The notes under the pieces were generated by a model. That model did not search any database, was not told the DNA's origin, and saw only the letters and a program-made list of their open reading frames with translations. DNA of 64,000 nucleotides, taken from contig KL370803.1 of NCBI GenBank assembly GCA_000701625.1, forward strand, positions 189,206 to 253,205, read 5' to 3'. This DNA comes from Lachnospiraceae bacterium MC2017. Lineage in GTDB: Bacteria > Bacillota > Clostridia > Lachnospirales > Lachnospiraceae. Position numbers and translations under genes: made by a program. Within the stretch, counting starts at the first letter, position 1, and every line of letters starts with the position of its first letter. This document shows positions 15,646 to 23,291 of this stretch, one piece after another.

Positions 15646-16632
15646 ATGACTGAGAAGTATAAGATTTATCTTTCAGACGATATCAGATCAAGACTTATAA
15701 ACGATGCAGAGCTGTTTGAGTTCACCAAGAAGGATGAATCCGTGAACCTCAACGCTTTTCTTAAGACGCTTATTGTCAATTACTTTGACCAGTACAGGTA
15801 TGACAGTGAGAAGCTGATGACAAACATAATGCAGGATCTGACAAGCATTACCAGCATTTCAGACAAGGATGCAGCCAAACTTGCAGATAAGATTGTAAGC
15901 ACCTATATCAAAAATGATCAGTTCCAGAGCAAGCAAACCAGCGCTGTAACTCTTACTGTCAGCGGTTCTTCTTACGACATTATCAAGATCATAGAGAACA
16001 ACATGTTAAAAGATACTTCTCTTTCCCAGTACCTTAAAGACATGTTTAATTCATATCTGTCTATTCCCAGGAGTGAAAGAGAAGCAATCATTTTCAAGGA
16101 CTCCTACGAAGATATTTCCAGGGCACTTAACGAGCATAAAATTCTCTCTTTCACAAACACAACCTCAGGTGATGAGCATGCTTATTTAGTGGAGCCATAC
16201 GTAATTGCGCCATCTAAGGAAGAACAGTGTAACTACCTGCTTTGCATGGATAGAAATTCCAGAAGGCCAAGGACATTCAGAATTTCCAGGTTACGAAGTG
16301 TCTTTGTAACAGCAGATTCTTTTCCCATAAATCCGGAGACGCAAAAAGAGCTCCAGGAAAAAGCTATCCGGAGCCCTCATTCAGTATCTTTGACTGTACA
16401 GGCAGTTGTACGCCTTAACAAATATGGAGTTAGAAAGTTCAAGGCAATCACCAAGAACAGGCCTATAGTATCGAAGATTGAAGGCGACCTTTACTACTTT
16501 GACTGGCCCGAACTTCAATTGGAAGAATACTTCAAGCGCTTTGGAAGGGATGCAATAGTAATAGAACCAGAATCTCTCAAGGAAAAAATCAAGAAGTTCT
16601 ACTACTATGGTCTAAGAGAATACAGCAAATAA
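15646..16632 (+). CDS. WYL-domain protein, probable regulator of the RNA-repair operon
   Basis: 328 residues. The first ~150 are helical and may include a ribbon- or helix-type DNA-binding part (YKIYLSDDIRSRLINDAELF...LNAFLKTLIVNYF resembles a ribbon-helix-helix segment). Residues ~165-235 are the WYL domain, with the core EHAYLVEPYVIAPSKEEQCNYLLCMD and the arginine-rich RPRTFRISRLRSV strand that contacts nucleic acid ligands in characterised members. The C-terminal ~90 residues (SLTVQAVVRLNKYGVRKF) are the usual WYL extension. Divergent from the DUF2828-rtcB operon across a 375-bp leader with structured RNAs; control of that operon in response to an RNA ligand is an inference. Confidence 0.8.
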   Translation: MTEKYKIYLSDDIRSRLINDAELFEFTKKDESVNLNAFLKTLIVNYFDQYRYDSEKLMTNIMQDLTSITSISDKDAAKLADKIVSTYIKNDQFQSKQTSAVTLTVSGSSYDIIKIIENNMLKDTSLSQYLKDMFNSYLSIPRSEREAIIFKDSYEDISRALNEHKILSFTNTTSGDEHAYLVEPYVIAPSKEEQCNYLLCMDRNSRRPRTFRISRLRSVFVTADSFPINPETQKELQEKAIRSPHSVSLTVQAVVRLNKYGVRKFKAITKNRPIVSKIEGDLYYFDWPELQLEEYFKRFGRDAIVIEPESLKEKIKKFYYYGLREYSK

Positions 16633-16735
16633 AAAGGACCTGCTCCAAATCCATCTCTGAATTCTTTACTGATCCTCTCTTTTTCCTTCTTGCGGTTGTA
16701 GGCCTTTCCACTTGGAACGCTCCTCGTTACAGGAT

Positions 16736-16936
16736 TTATCTCTCCCCAGGTGCGTCTCTGTTTGGAATCTGCAGATTATAAAGATCCACTTCGTCAGTGC
16801 CAAACTCAGCAACAGCCTCAAGCGCCTCTTCAGGCAGATACTTATACAGAGCTACTTTTCCCTGCCCATAATCAGCCTGCAGAAAATAATAAAAGCCATC
16901 AACATATGCATTGACCTCTTTAAATCTCTTTATCAT
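16736..16936 (-). pseudogene. Hypothetical small protein, probably frameshifted by a GA repeat
   Basis: 66 residues, MIKRFKEVNAYVDGFYYFLQ... to APGER and TAA at 16736, starting right after the ATPase stop (1-bp gap). The frame ends inside GGGGAGAGATAA. Removing one GA unit would continue in a natural-looking, lysine-rich frame (INPVTRSVPSGKAYNRKKEK, then GFGAGPF) to about 16605, overlapping the 3' end of the WYL gene in antisense. So the gene has probably lost its C-terminal third by dinucleotide slippage. Family not recognised; it may work with the ATPase. Confidence 0.4.
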
Positions 16937-16937
16937 T

Positions 16938-17666
16938 TCACTCTTCCAAAAGCCGCTTAAGCAGCTGATCCTTATTCTCGATAAACATTTTTGTTATCTG
17001 GTAGCTGTCAGTATCCTCATAATCAATCGGATGAATCTGTCCATTGTCAAAGCTCAGAATCTCAGCTCCCGGAATCCCTAGGAGAATCGGCGAATGAGTG
17101 ACCATGATGAACTGAGCATCTTCTTTTGCACAGTTAACAATCTCCAGCAAAAGAGTCAGCTGTCTCTGAGGAGACAATGCGGCCTCCGGCTCATCCAAAA
17201 GATACAGGCCATTGCCCCGGAAGTTGGACTGAACCATCTGTAGAAAACTCTCCCCATGAGAACGTTCATGAAAATGCTGTGGCACTCCTCCAAGCATGCT
17301 ATATTCTTCCTCAGCAGAAGCAACATTATAAAAGCTCTCTGCTCTTAAGAAATATCCCCATCCAGGCTTCTTGAAACCTCTCGAGAGCCTTATGGCATCA
17401 CAAAGCTCTGAGTGAGAGTCATATGTAGAGAAGTTGTAATTCTTTGTACCACCTTCCGGATTAAAGCCATAGCTGACTGCAATAGCTTCAAGCATTGTAG
17501 ACTTGCCGCTACCGTTCTCACCGACAAATATGGTTATGTTCTTGTTAAAGGCAAGGTAATCCAAGCCTTTTATAGCCTCAATCCCGCGCAAATAACTTCG
17601 TCTATCAATTTTATCCCAGTTAATGCTCACCCCCTGAATGGGTAAGCTGCTTACTTCATCCAACAA
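16938..17666 (-). CDS. AAA/ABC-type ATPase (RecF/SMC-like nucleotide-binding protein)
   Basis: 242 residues with all ABC-ATPase motifs: Walker A GENGSGKST (~50), a signature-like RSHGESFLQ (~134), Walker B LYLLDEPEAALS (~155) and H-loop MVTHSPIL. There is no transmembrane or transporter partner and no long coiled coil, so it belongs with the small AAA_23/AAA_21-type ATPases often found in defence or repair loci. It lies between the zinc-ribbon gene (3-bp gap) and the broken 66-aa ORF, so these three may have formed a unit. Substrate unknown. Confidence 0.8.
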   Translation of the reverse strand: MLDEVSSLPIQGVSINWDKIDRRSYLRGIEAIKGLDYLAFNKNITIFVGENGSGKSTMLEAIAVSYGFNPEGGTKNYNFSTYDSHSELCDAIRLSRGFKKPGWGYFLRAESFYNVASAEEEYSMLGGVPQHFHERSHGESFLQMVQSNFRGNGLYLLDEPEAALSPQRQLTLLLEIVNCAKEDAQFIMVTHSPILLGIPGAEILSFDNGQIHPIDYEDTDSYQITKMFIENKDQLLKRLLEE

Positions 17667-17669
17667 TGA

Positions 17670-18047
17670 TTAAAACCTCGTTCCGCACTTAGGACAAAAA
17701 TCAAAGTCCTCTGTTGTCTCGTATCCACACTGTCTGCATCTCTTATAACCAGTCGTAAATCCTCTTCCGCCGCTTACCTGTGTCAGATGACTTGGCAGGA
17801 TCTCAACCTCTTCACCTCTTGCGATCATCTTACCAATCTCAGAATCAAGCTCATAAAAAGTTCCGCAGCAGCTGGTCTGCACGTAGTAATGCTTATTCCA
17901 CTTTAATGTCGGTATAAAGAAAAGAGACAGCACCGTATATGTCATGAACACGTTAAAGCGTCCATATTTTCCGCAGATAGAGCAGGTTATCAGCTGATTG
18001 AACTCAAAATCCTTCCTGCCATCTGTTATTCCCATGATAAAAAACAT
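17670..18047 (-). CDS. Zinc-ribbon membrane protein
   Basis: 125 residues. An N-terminal CSICGKYG knuckle, one hydrophobic segment around residues 34-47 (TYTVLSLFFIPTL), a TSCCGTFYEL strand, and a C-terminal zinc ribbon CRQCGYE...FCPKCGTRF. This is a common small family in Clostridia with no known function, probably a membrane-associated zinc protein. GAGGAAG precedes ATG 18047. It ends 3 bp before the ATPase gene, so both are probably cotranscribed. Confidence 0.75.
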   Translation of the reverse strand: MFFIMGITDGRKDFEFNQLITCSICGKYGRFNVFMTYTVLSLFFIPTLKWNKHYYVQTSCCGTFYELDSEIGKMIARGEEVEILPSHLTQVSGGRGFTTGYKRCRQCGYETTEDFDFCPKCGTRF

Positions 18048-18066
18048 CTACTTCCTCGCTCCGTTC

Positions 18067-18346
18067 TTAGTAATGTACTCTCACAACCTTTGCTCCAAAT
18101 GGTAAAAGAGCTACTCTCGCAATCTTAAAGAACTGCTTACCGAAAGGTATTCCGATAATAGTAATGCAGAAAATGCAGCCAATCACCGCGTTTGCAATCG
18201 CAAGTTCAATCCCGGAAAGACAAATCCAAAGGATGTTAAGAAGCAGAGATAACTGTTCAGCACCAAAGAAGTCCTACAATCCACCATCCCAGGGCACTAA
18301 GCAGCCCTCCGCACAATATCCAAATCAAATTACCAAGAAATCTCAT
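18067..18346 (-). pseudogene. yccF: yccF-type (DUF307) membrane protein, broken by deletion and frameshift
   Basis: From ATG 18346 the minus strand reads MRFLGNLIWILCGGLLSALG, the standard YccF start, then hits a TGA. One base out of frame it continues LLNILWICLSGIELAIANAV and CITIIGIPFGKQFFKIARVA, ending HY-stop at 18067. YccF has two such repeats in ~120 residues; here the end of repeat one and start of repeat two are fused, so ~25-30 residues are missing as well as the frame. It lies directly behind the rhodanese lipoprotein gene. Not functional as it stands. Confidence 0.75.
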
Positions 18347-18348
18347 AA

Positions 18349-18801
18349 TCAATCTTCTCCTGTCCAGTCAATAATACCGCCAAACTCAAACACATTTGTG
18401 TAACCCATATCAAATAATTTTTGCGAAGCTTCCTTACTACGTCTTCCGCTTCTGCAGTAAACAAGAATAATCTGATCCAGATCCGGTAATTCTTCAGGCT
18501 GCGTATCAATTATGCTCTCGTTTGGAATGCATATAGCTCCCGGAATATGCCCTTCATCAAACTCATCCTGGCGCCTGACATCCACGACCACATGGTCATC
18601 TTCAATATCCATCATCAGCTTCGCTGTTTCCTGATCAATCTGTGTGTAACTATTCTTGTCATTCTTCGAAGCAAGAAAAACAGATGTTGGTCCATCCGCA
18701 CCACCGATAATTGTCACATCCGATTCGTTTTTTGCTCCGCAGCCTGCTAACACAAGGGAAAACATTAGCATCGCTACGATAACAATCTCTTTTCGCCTCA
18801 T
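18349..18801 (-). CDS. Rhodanese-domain lipoprotein
   Basis: 150 residues. Signal peptide with lipobox LAGC (~residue 21), then a short VTIIGGADGPTSVF segment, a motif otherwise seen in sodium-pump decarboxylase beta subunits and often as a tag in Lachnospiraceae lipoproteins. Residues ~50-150 are a rhodanese domain with the active Cys in VYCRSGRRSKEA and the CDC25-like DVRRQDEFDEGHIPGA. It would transfer sulfane sulfur or act in redox at the outer membrane face. It overlaps the upstream membrane gene by 4 bp. Confidence 0.85.
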   Translation of the reverse strand: MRRKEIVIVAMLMFSLVLAGCGAKNESDVTIIGGADGPTSVFLASKNDKNSYTQIDQETAKLMMDIEDDHVVVDVRRQDEFDEGHIPGAICIPNESIIDTQPEELPDLDQIILVYCRSGRRSKEASQKLFDMGYTNVFEFGGIIDWTGED

Positions 18802-19169
18802 TGTCTCTTTTTCTCAGCCATTCTCTCTTTTATTACCACCACAACAGTTCCAACTGCGGCAACTGCAAACGCGATAAAGCCATAAACCATCATGAGTGCC
18901 GCACCAAAAATTGGAGCCTCAGAATTAGCGCTGACAAAGTAGTAGTAATAATATGTGTAAAGAATCATTCCTACTACTGTTGATGCAACAAGCATCAGCG
19001 AAGCAAAAAGATACTTTTTCATGCTTTTTGCAAGAAACATATTCATAATTCCAAGTGCAACAATTATTATCAGTAAATACCTGCTGATCAATGTTCCTCT
19101 CAGTTTATCTACTATGAAGAACATAATAAGCGGTATCAAATTCAGCCATTTTAGATTTTTCGTATTCAT
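18798..19169 (-). CDS. Small four-helix membrane protein of unknown function
   Basis: 123 residues with four hydrophobic helices (about 8-22, 30-46, 52-73 and 84-111) and a basic C-terminus (KERMAEKKRQ). No motif recognised. The 4-bp overlap with the rhodanese lipoprotein gene implies a joint transcript and perhaps joint membrane placement. Confidence 0.6.
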   Translation of the reverse strand: MNTKNLKWLNLIPLIMFFIVDKLRGTLISRYLLIIIVALGIMNMFLAKSMKKYLFASLMLVASTVVGMILYTYYYYYFVSANSEAPIFGAALMMVYGFIAFAVAAVGTVVVVIKERMAEKKRQ

Positions 19170-19217
19170 TAAAGTCCCAGCTCCTTACAAAGTGCATCAT
19201 TTCAGAACACCTTGTTT

Positions 19218-19325
19218 TTAAACCTCAAAATCCAAGCAGCTTCTGATCTTGGTATAAGGTCTTACCTTAGAATCAGCCTCTGCTACATGCTCAGGATCCT
19301 CAGCCTCTTTTTTCCCAAATAATCA
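19218..19325 (-). pseudogene. C-terminal scrap of an unknown protein
   Basis: Minus strand reads FGKKEAEDPEHVAEADSK then RPYTKIRSCLDFEV and TAA (19218), preceded by a stop and no start codon. The composition is natural protein but the family is unknown. It fills most of the 330-bp gap between 19170 and 19500 together with the terminator at 19341-19380. Confidence 0.3.
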
Positions 19326-19340
19326 CTCTTTCAATTATAG

Positions 19341-19380
19341 TAAAAAAAATACTCTGATGCTATATGAGTCATCAGAGTAT
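19341..19380 (-). terminator. Rho-independent terminator
   Basis: Minus strand: ATACTCTGATG (19370-19380) pairs with 19349-19359 over a 10-nt loop, followed by eight T. It ends the transcript of the parA cluster and small membrane gene. Confidence 0.85.
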
Positions 19381-19474
19381 CATCTATAGATATTTCCTAT
19401 GAATATCCATCATCTGTACATCTATAGATATCAGTATACAACAAAATCGCTGACCACTTCAGGACTTTGCGTAT

Positions 19475-19769
19475 TTATGATGCCAGGATCTCGCTTATCT
19501 TATCACCTATACCATCCAAAGCCATTCCGACAGCTACGGCTGCAAATGTGATAAGGAACGCTCCAAAAAAAAATAATCACTGACAGTACAACAGCTCCCC
19601 ACATCTGTTTTGTGATATACATGATTATTATTGCAAGCATCAGCAGATAGAAAAGTCCCAGTATAACACAGCCAATTCTTGAAAGAAGCTCCACCCATGT
19701 TCTGATAAAGCAGACCATAAGAAACACCGGAATCAATAATATCTTTACAAGCATTCTCAATATAAACAT
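19475..19769 (-). pseudogene. Small three-helix membrane protein with a frameshift in a poly-T run
   Basis: From ATG 19769 (GGAGG 7 nt upstream) the protein begins MFILRMLVKILLIPVFLMV and has three hydrophobic helices. At a run of nine T (minus strand, ~19565-19573) the frame leaves the family and ends RNGFGWYR at 19503. Reading one base off after the run gives GAFLITFAAVAVGMALDGIG and ISEILAS with stop at 19475, a much better C-terminus. This is either a real frameshift, a homopolymer read error, or slippage at the T9 run. Similar small proteins accompany conjugative-element genes in Clostridia. Confidence 0.55.
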
Positions 19770-19847
19770 CTCACACCCTCCATTCGTCCTACACGTTATA
19801 TTGGCCAATTATCACCTTTTGGCAATCTTCTCACTGCGCTCTTCCGT

Positions 19848-20147
19848 TTAGCGCGGTATTGTATTGTGGATAGTCTCTGCAATGACCTCTCTATAGGCTC
19901 TCTCATCCTCATCGCATCCTATCCCATCAGATTTCTCAACAGCAGATAAGATGTGATTGGACTCAGTATAACTATAATCAGTTTTATTAATCTCAGTATA
20001 ATTAGTGTTTGGATTCCAAACACGAGCATGATCTTTAAATTGAAGTATAAATTTAATCTCTATGTCTCTGGCACCTTCAACGCTTGGCACACATAAAAGC
20101 TCATCAAGGCTTGTCATTTCTATCTTTTTTCCAACTCTGCTAGGCAT
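19848..20147 (-). pseudogene. Truncated ParB-like protein
   Basis: 99 residues. The first ~40 (MPSRVGKKIEMTSLDELL, VPSVEGARDIEI, FKDH) match the N-terminus of ParB/Noc-type proteins of clostridial plasmids and ICEs, which continue to ~300 residues with the GHRR motif and a helix-turn-helix. Here the DNA-binding parts are missing and the sequence after FKDH is unrelated, with an internal repeated TTATACTGAG. It follows parA by 4 bp. Probably decayed; without the DNA-binding domain it cannot be a normal centromere-binding partner. Confidence 0.6.
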
Positions 20148-20151
20148 AAAA

Positions 20152-20937
20152 TCAGTCCACCTTTCTCATAATCTCTTTTACAAGTTCCATATAAGCATTT
20201 GAGGCTTTTCCATTCGGATCATATACATATAAACTGCTTCCTTCTGCAGAAGTCTCTGCAGCACGAACCGACATGGGAATATTGAACTGGAATACATTTA
20301 TCTTGTCTGCATACGCATTATTTACTGTCTCAATTATGTCTTTCGCATAATTTGTCCTGTTATCTACCATAGTGAGCAGGATGCCCTCTATATCAAGACT
20401 GGGATTCAGTTGTCTCTTTACTCTGCCAATTGTTTTAATAAGCTGTTGTAGACCCTTAAGAGGCAGATAACCTACAGAACACGGAATAAGTACTGAATCT
20501 GCACAGGCAAGTGCGTTAATGGTCATCATCCCTAGGGAAGGCATGCAATCCAGGACAATCACATCGTACTGATTTCTAGCTTCTCTTACATATTCACGAA
20601 GCACTGTTTCCCTGCTCATAACTCCTGTAAGAGTGATTTCAAGCCCCGAGAGATCTATATTCCCCGGCATCAGATCAATACCTTCGCTATGATGCAGAAT
20701 TCCATCATTTACATCCCATGGCTCATCATTTATAGTTTTCATCATTACAGATGCAAGCGAATACTCCAGGCTGTCCGGATCGTTATAACCAAGACTGATC
20801 GTCAGACTGCCCTGAGGATCGTTATCGATTGCCAGAACTTTCTTCCCTTCTCTTGCAAGTCCTACTGCCAGATTTACTGCAGTTACGGTTTTACCCACCC
20901 CACCTTTTTGATTGGCTACTGAAATAACTTTGCACAT
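20152..20937 (-). CDS. parA: ParA/Soj-type partition ATPase
   Basis: 261 residues with the deviant Walker A KGGVGKT (residues 10-16) and signature Lys, the A' motif IDNDPQGSLT and Walker B VIVLDCMPS. ParA ATPases move plasmids, ICEs or chromosome origins together with ParB. This one is typical of mobile-element ParA proteins. It starts right at the stop of the tandem-HTH gene (no gap) and is followed by a truncated parB, so the partition system is incomplete. Intact by sequence. Confidence 0.9.
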   Translation of the reverse strand: MCKVISVANQKGGVGKTVTAVNLAVGLAREGKKVLAIDNDPQGSLTISLGYNDPDSLEYSLASVMMKTINDEPWDVNDGILHHSEGIDLMPGNIDLSGLEITLTGVMSRETVLREYVREARNQYDVIVLDCMPSLGMMTINALACADSVLIPCSVGYLPLKGLQQLIKTIGRVKRQLNPSLDIEGILLTMVDNRTNYAKDIIETVNNAYADKINVFQFNIPMSVRAAETSAEGSSLYVYDPNGKASNAYMELVKEIMRKVD

Positions 20938-21411
20938 TTAGAATTCCTCCTGTCCTATGTTTTCTATGAATATGTCTAGTTTCTGAGTGTTATACAAAAC
21001 CACTCCATCAATCTTTAATCTCGCCCTGCAGGAAGCTGCCCATTTCTCGATAGTTTTCTCACTTACCGAATACAACTCAGCCGCCTCATCAATCCTCACA
21101 TACTTTTTCCCATTTACTGCCATTCTCTCAGCAATTGGTCCTTTATCCTTTCTTGCCATGTCTTGCTCCTTTCCGTCCTCACATTCTTCAAACGTTGCAA
21201 TATATTTTTCCAGAACATCCAGATCAACAACTGCGGTCTTTCGCATCTTAATATTTGCACCGGCCTTTTTTACAAAATTTACAAAAGTCCAGTAACGCAT
21301 CCGGAACATCGCAGATCCCTGCTGATAAGTTATGAATCTTCTCCTGTTACCGTCATGGATGTACTCTTCAAAATCCGGTGCCCTTGGCATAATATGCTTT
21401 TTCTCAATCAT
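20938..21411 (-). CDS. Tandem DUF6462-like helix-turn-helix protein
   Basis: 157 residues that read as two copies of a MerR-like/DUF6462 module. Module 1 (~27-75): ITYQQGSAMFRMRYWTFVNF, KKAGANIKMRKTAVVDLDVLEKYI. Module 2 (~85-155): MARKDKGPIAERM...YVRIDEAAELYSVSEKTIEKWA, then LYNTQKLDIFIENI. Single DUF6462 proteins are frequent accessory genes of clostridial conjugative elements; the internal MARKDKGPI looks like a former start, suggesting gene fusion. It directly precedes parA (stop and start adjacent), so it probably controls or assists the partition operon. Confidence 0.65.
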   Translation of the reverse strand: MIEKKHIMPRAPDFEEYIHDGNRRRFITYQQGSAMFRMRYWTFVNFVKKAGANIKMRKTAVVDLDVLEKYIATFEECEDGKEQDMARKDKGPIAERMAVNGKKYVRIDEAAELYSVSEKTIEKWAASCRARLKIDGVVLYNTQKLDIFIENIGQEEF

Positions 21412-21441
21412 TTATCTCTCCTGTCTCTGCGCAATGACAAC

Positions 21442-21484
21442 AAAAAAAGCACTTACCAATAGTATTTCTACTAAAAGTAAGTGC
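21442..21484 (-). terminator. Rho-independent terminator before the par cluster
   Basis: Minus strand GCACTTAC (21477-21484) pairs with GTAAGTGC (21449-21456), inner AGTA/TACT stem, followed by seven T. It can end the MscS-type transcript from the right or attenuate entry into the par operon. Confidence 0.7.
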
Positions 21485-21561
21485 CTTAAGAAGTTCCAAA
21501 ACCGTTCTTCTGAAACTTTTAAAACTCATCATTTTTATTTTTGACTAACTTTTTTATTTGA

Positions 21562-21712
21562 CCAGATAATGTATTTAGATGTCTCTCACAAATGTGAAAT
21601 TTCCGAATTATCTGGATATAGATGTAAATAAATGTCCTGGAACCTGTTGCAAGACGGTGTCTTTATTACCACGTATTACCATTTCTTAACACTTATATTC
21701 ATCTAAATACAT
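21562..21712. repeat. Inverted repeats upstream of the par cluster
   Basis: A 13-bp inverted repeat ATGTATTTAGATG (21569-21581 and complement 21700-21712) and a 9-bp inverted repeat CCAGATAAT (21562-21570 / 21607-21615) lie in the 390-bp gap that separates the par cluster from the MscS gene. This could be a regulator site, a centromere or an element end. Confidence 0.4.
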
Positions 21713-21802
21713 CATTTATTTCCCAAGACTCTTCAGCGTCGGGAGCAACAATACATCGCGTGTGTTCAACAACACATCGCATCCAATTCATTTAATGCCA
21801 CT

Positions 21803-23224
21803 TCACTGTATCCGATTTTTAGCGGACAAATATTTGTATGCAACTATATGGACTGTATTATTCTTCGTCCCGATGCTGATACTATCGGTAATGTTCATAA
21901 GAATGATCCGATCAAGGCCATTTTCTTTGTCTGCATCATCTTCAGAATTCCAGAGCCATTTTTCATTCGAATTTTTTCCGAGATTCTTAAAGCAGGAATA
22001 AACGCTGTACTTTATCTTATCTACAGCATTCATTTCTAATTCATCGCTCGATGATAATGCAGCAAGTTCATCGGCTACAAAATTATTCACGCTGATATTT
22101 TTAACGAGAATATGAACTTTGACTCTCTCTGCATTTCCCGAGATCCAAAAGTCATATGAATAATCCGGGAAAAGCCTGCGACTGAATGAGATCAGTTCTT
22201 CTATGATCAGCCTGAGCTTCATTGCATCATTCATTGTAAGATCATAATACTCGGAAAAAAGCTCTGATTTTTCAAAACAATCCCTCAATCCCTTTTCTTC
22301 ATCTGTGATCTCAACAATATCCGTTCTTATTTTGACATTTCTCTTTCCTATATTATTGTTGTCTGGGACATCCGGTGAAGTGATTATTTCTTTCTTTTCA
22401 TCTCTATATACTACATTTAAGTAATTGTACGGTATTTCGATATTGTTTTGCTTAAACTTTTCAACAACGGCGATCCTAACTTCACTACATGCGAGGAAGT
22501 TATCCGTATCATTCTTTGTCCAAATAGTGGTCTCCAGTTCATATGCACTGCCACTAAAGCCCATAAGATATACATCTCCGTACCCGTCGAGATCATGATT
22601 TCTTGAGTTATTCGGAAGTGTATGAGGACAATTTTTCACCGCTTCACGAATGAGATGTATGGCAAGACGGATATCGCTTGAGTATGATATCTGAAATTTC
22701 AAAAATGTGCCTCTAAGATCTCCGTGATTATAGCTGGTATTAAGTATGATCCTGTCATTTATCTCGCTATTTGGAATAATATAACAGACATTATCCATAG
22801 TCTTTAGAACAACATGTCTACCTGTCATGTCGTCTACCACGCAGGGTTTATCAATGTCAGACATCAGCACTCTGTCTCCAATATTAAACGGACGATAGAT
22901 ACTGATCATAATACCGGCCAGCACATCTTGAAAAATATCTTTTCCTATAATTCCAAGTACAGCTGTGATAACAACTGAACTTCCGAAAGCGACTCCATAT
23001 AGTTTATCGAAACCCTTAAAGCCGGTAAATGCAAAAATGATCGCAGTTATGATTATAAAACCGTTGAAAAGCCGCCTGAAAAACTGCAGATGTATTCTGT
23101 TTTTCCCATTATCGATCTTTTTGAACACATAATCGTTTATCCGGCATGCCAGAATGCCGGATATTACCGCGATCAGCACATTCTTTATTATCGTATTACC
23201 TAAAAGAAACTCCACTACCCCCAT
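21803..23224 (-). CDS. MscS-type mechanosensitive channel fused to an ATPase-like (HATPase_c-type) domain
   Basis: 473 residues. About three N-terminal membrane helices (to ~105), then the MscS core: the glycine-rich pore helix (GVAFGSSVVITAVLGIIGKDIFQDVLAG), the beta domain FNIGDRVLMSDIDKPCVVDDM...VVLKTMDNVCYIIPNSEI and the C-terminal alpha/beta part to ~300. Residues ~310-470 are extra: LRLIIEELISFSRRLF and the following strands resemble an anti-sigma-type ATP-binding domain and match the 46798-47427 protein (LRLIAEETIGM). This tail is not part of normal MscS channels. Function as an osmotic release valve is likely; the tail may signal. The gene ends in a lone position with no operon partner. 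Confidence 0.8.
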   Translation of the reverse strand: MGVVEFLLGNTIIKNVLIAVISGILACRINDYVFKKIDNGKNRIHLQFFRRLFNGFIIITAIIFAFTGFKGFDKLYGVAFGSSVVITAVLGIIGKDIFQDVLAGIMISIYRPFNIGDRVLMSDIDKPCVVDDMTGRHVVLKTMDNVCYIIPNSEINDRIILNTSYNHGDLRGTFLKFQISYSSDIRLAIHLIREAVKNCPHTLPNNSRNHDLDGYGDVYLMGFSGSAYELETTIWTKNDTDNFLACSEVRIAVVEKFKQNNIEIPYNYLNVVYRDEKKEIITSPDVPDNNNIGKRNVKIRTDIVEITDEEKGLRDCFEKSELFSEYYDLTMNDAMKLRLIIEELISFSRRLFPDYSYDFWISGNAERVKVHILVKNISVNNFVADELAALSSSDELEMNAVDKIKYSVYSCFKNLGKNSNEKWLWNSEDDADKENGLDRIILMNITDSISIGTKNNTVHIVAYKYLSAKNRIQ

Positions 23225-23291
23225 TTTTCCCCCTGAAATTCATTGTATCCGTACACGTCGCATCCAATGCAGTCAGTTTACTACTACACTG

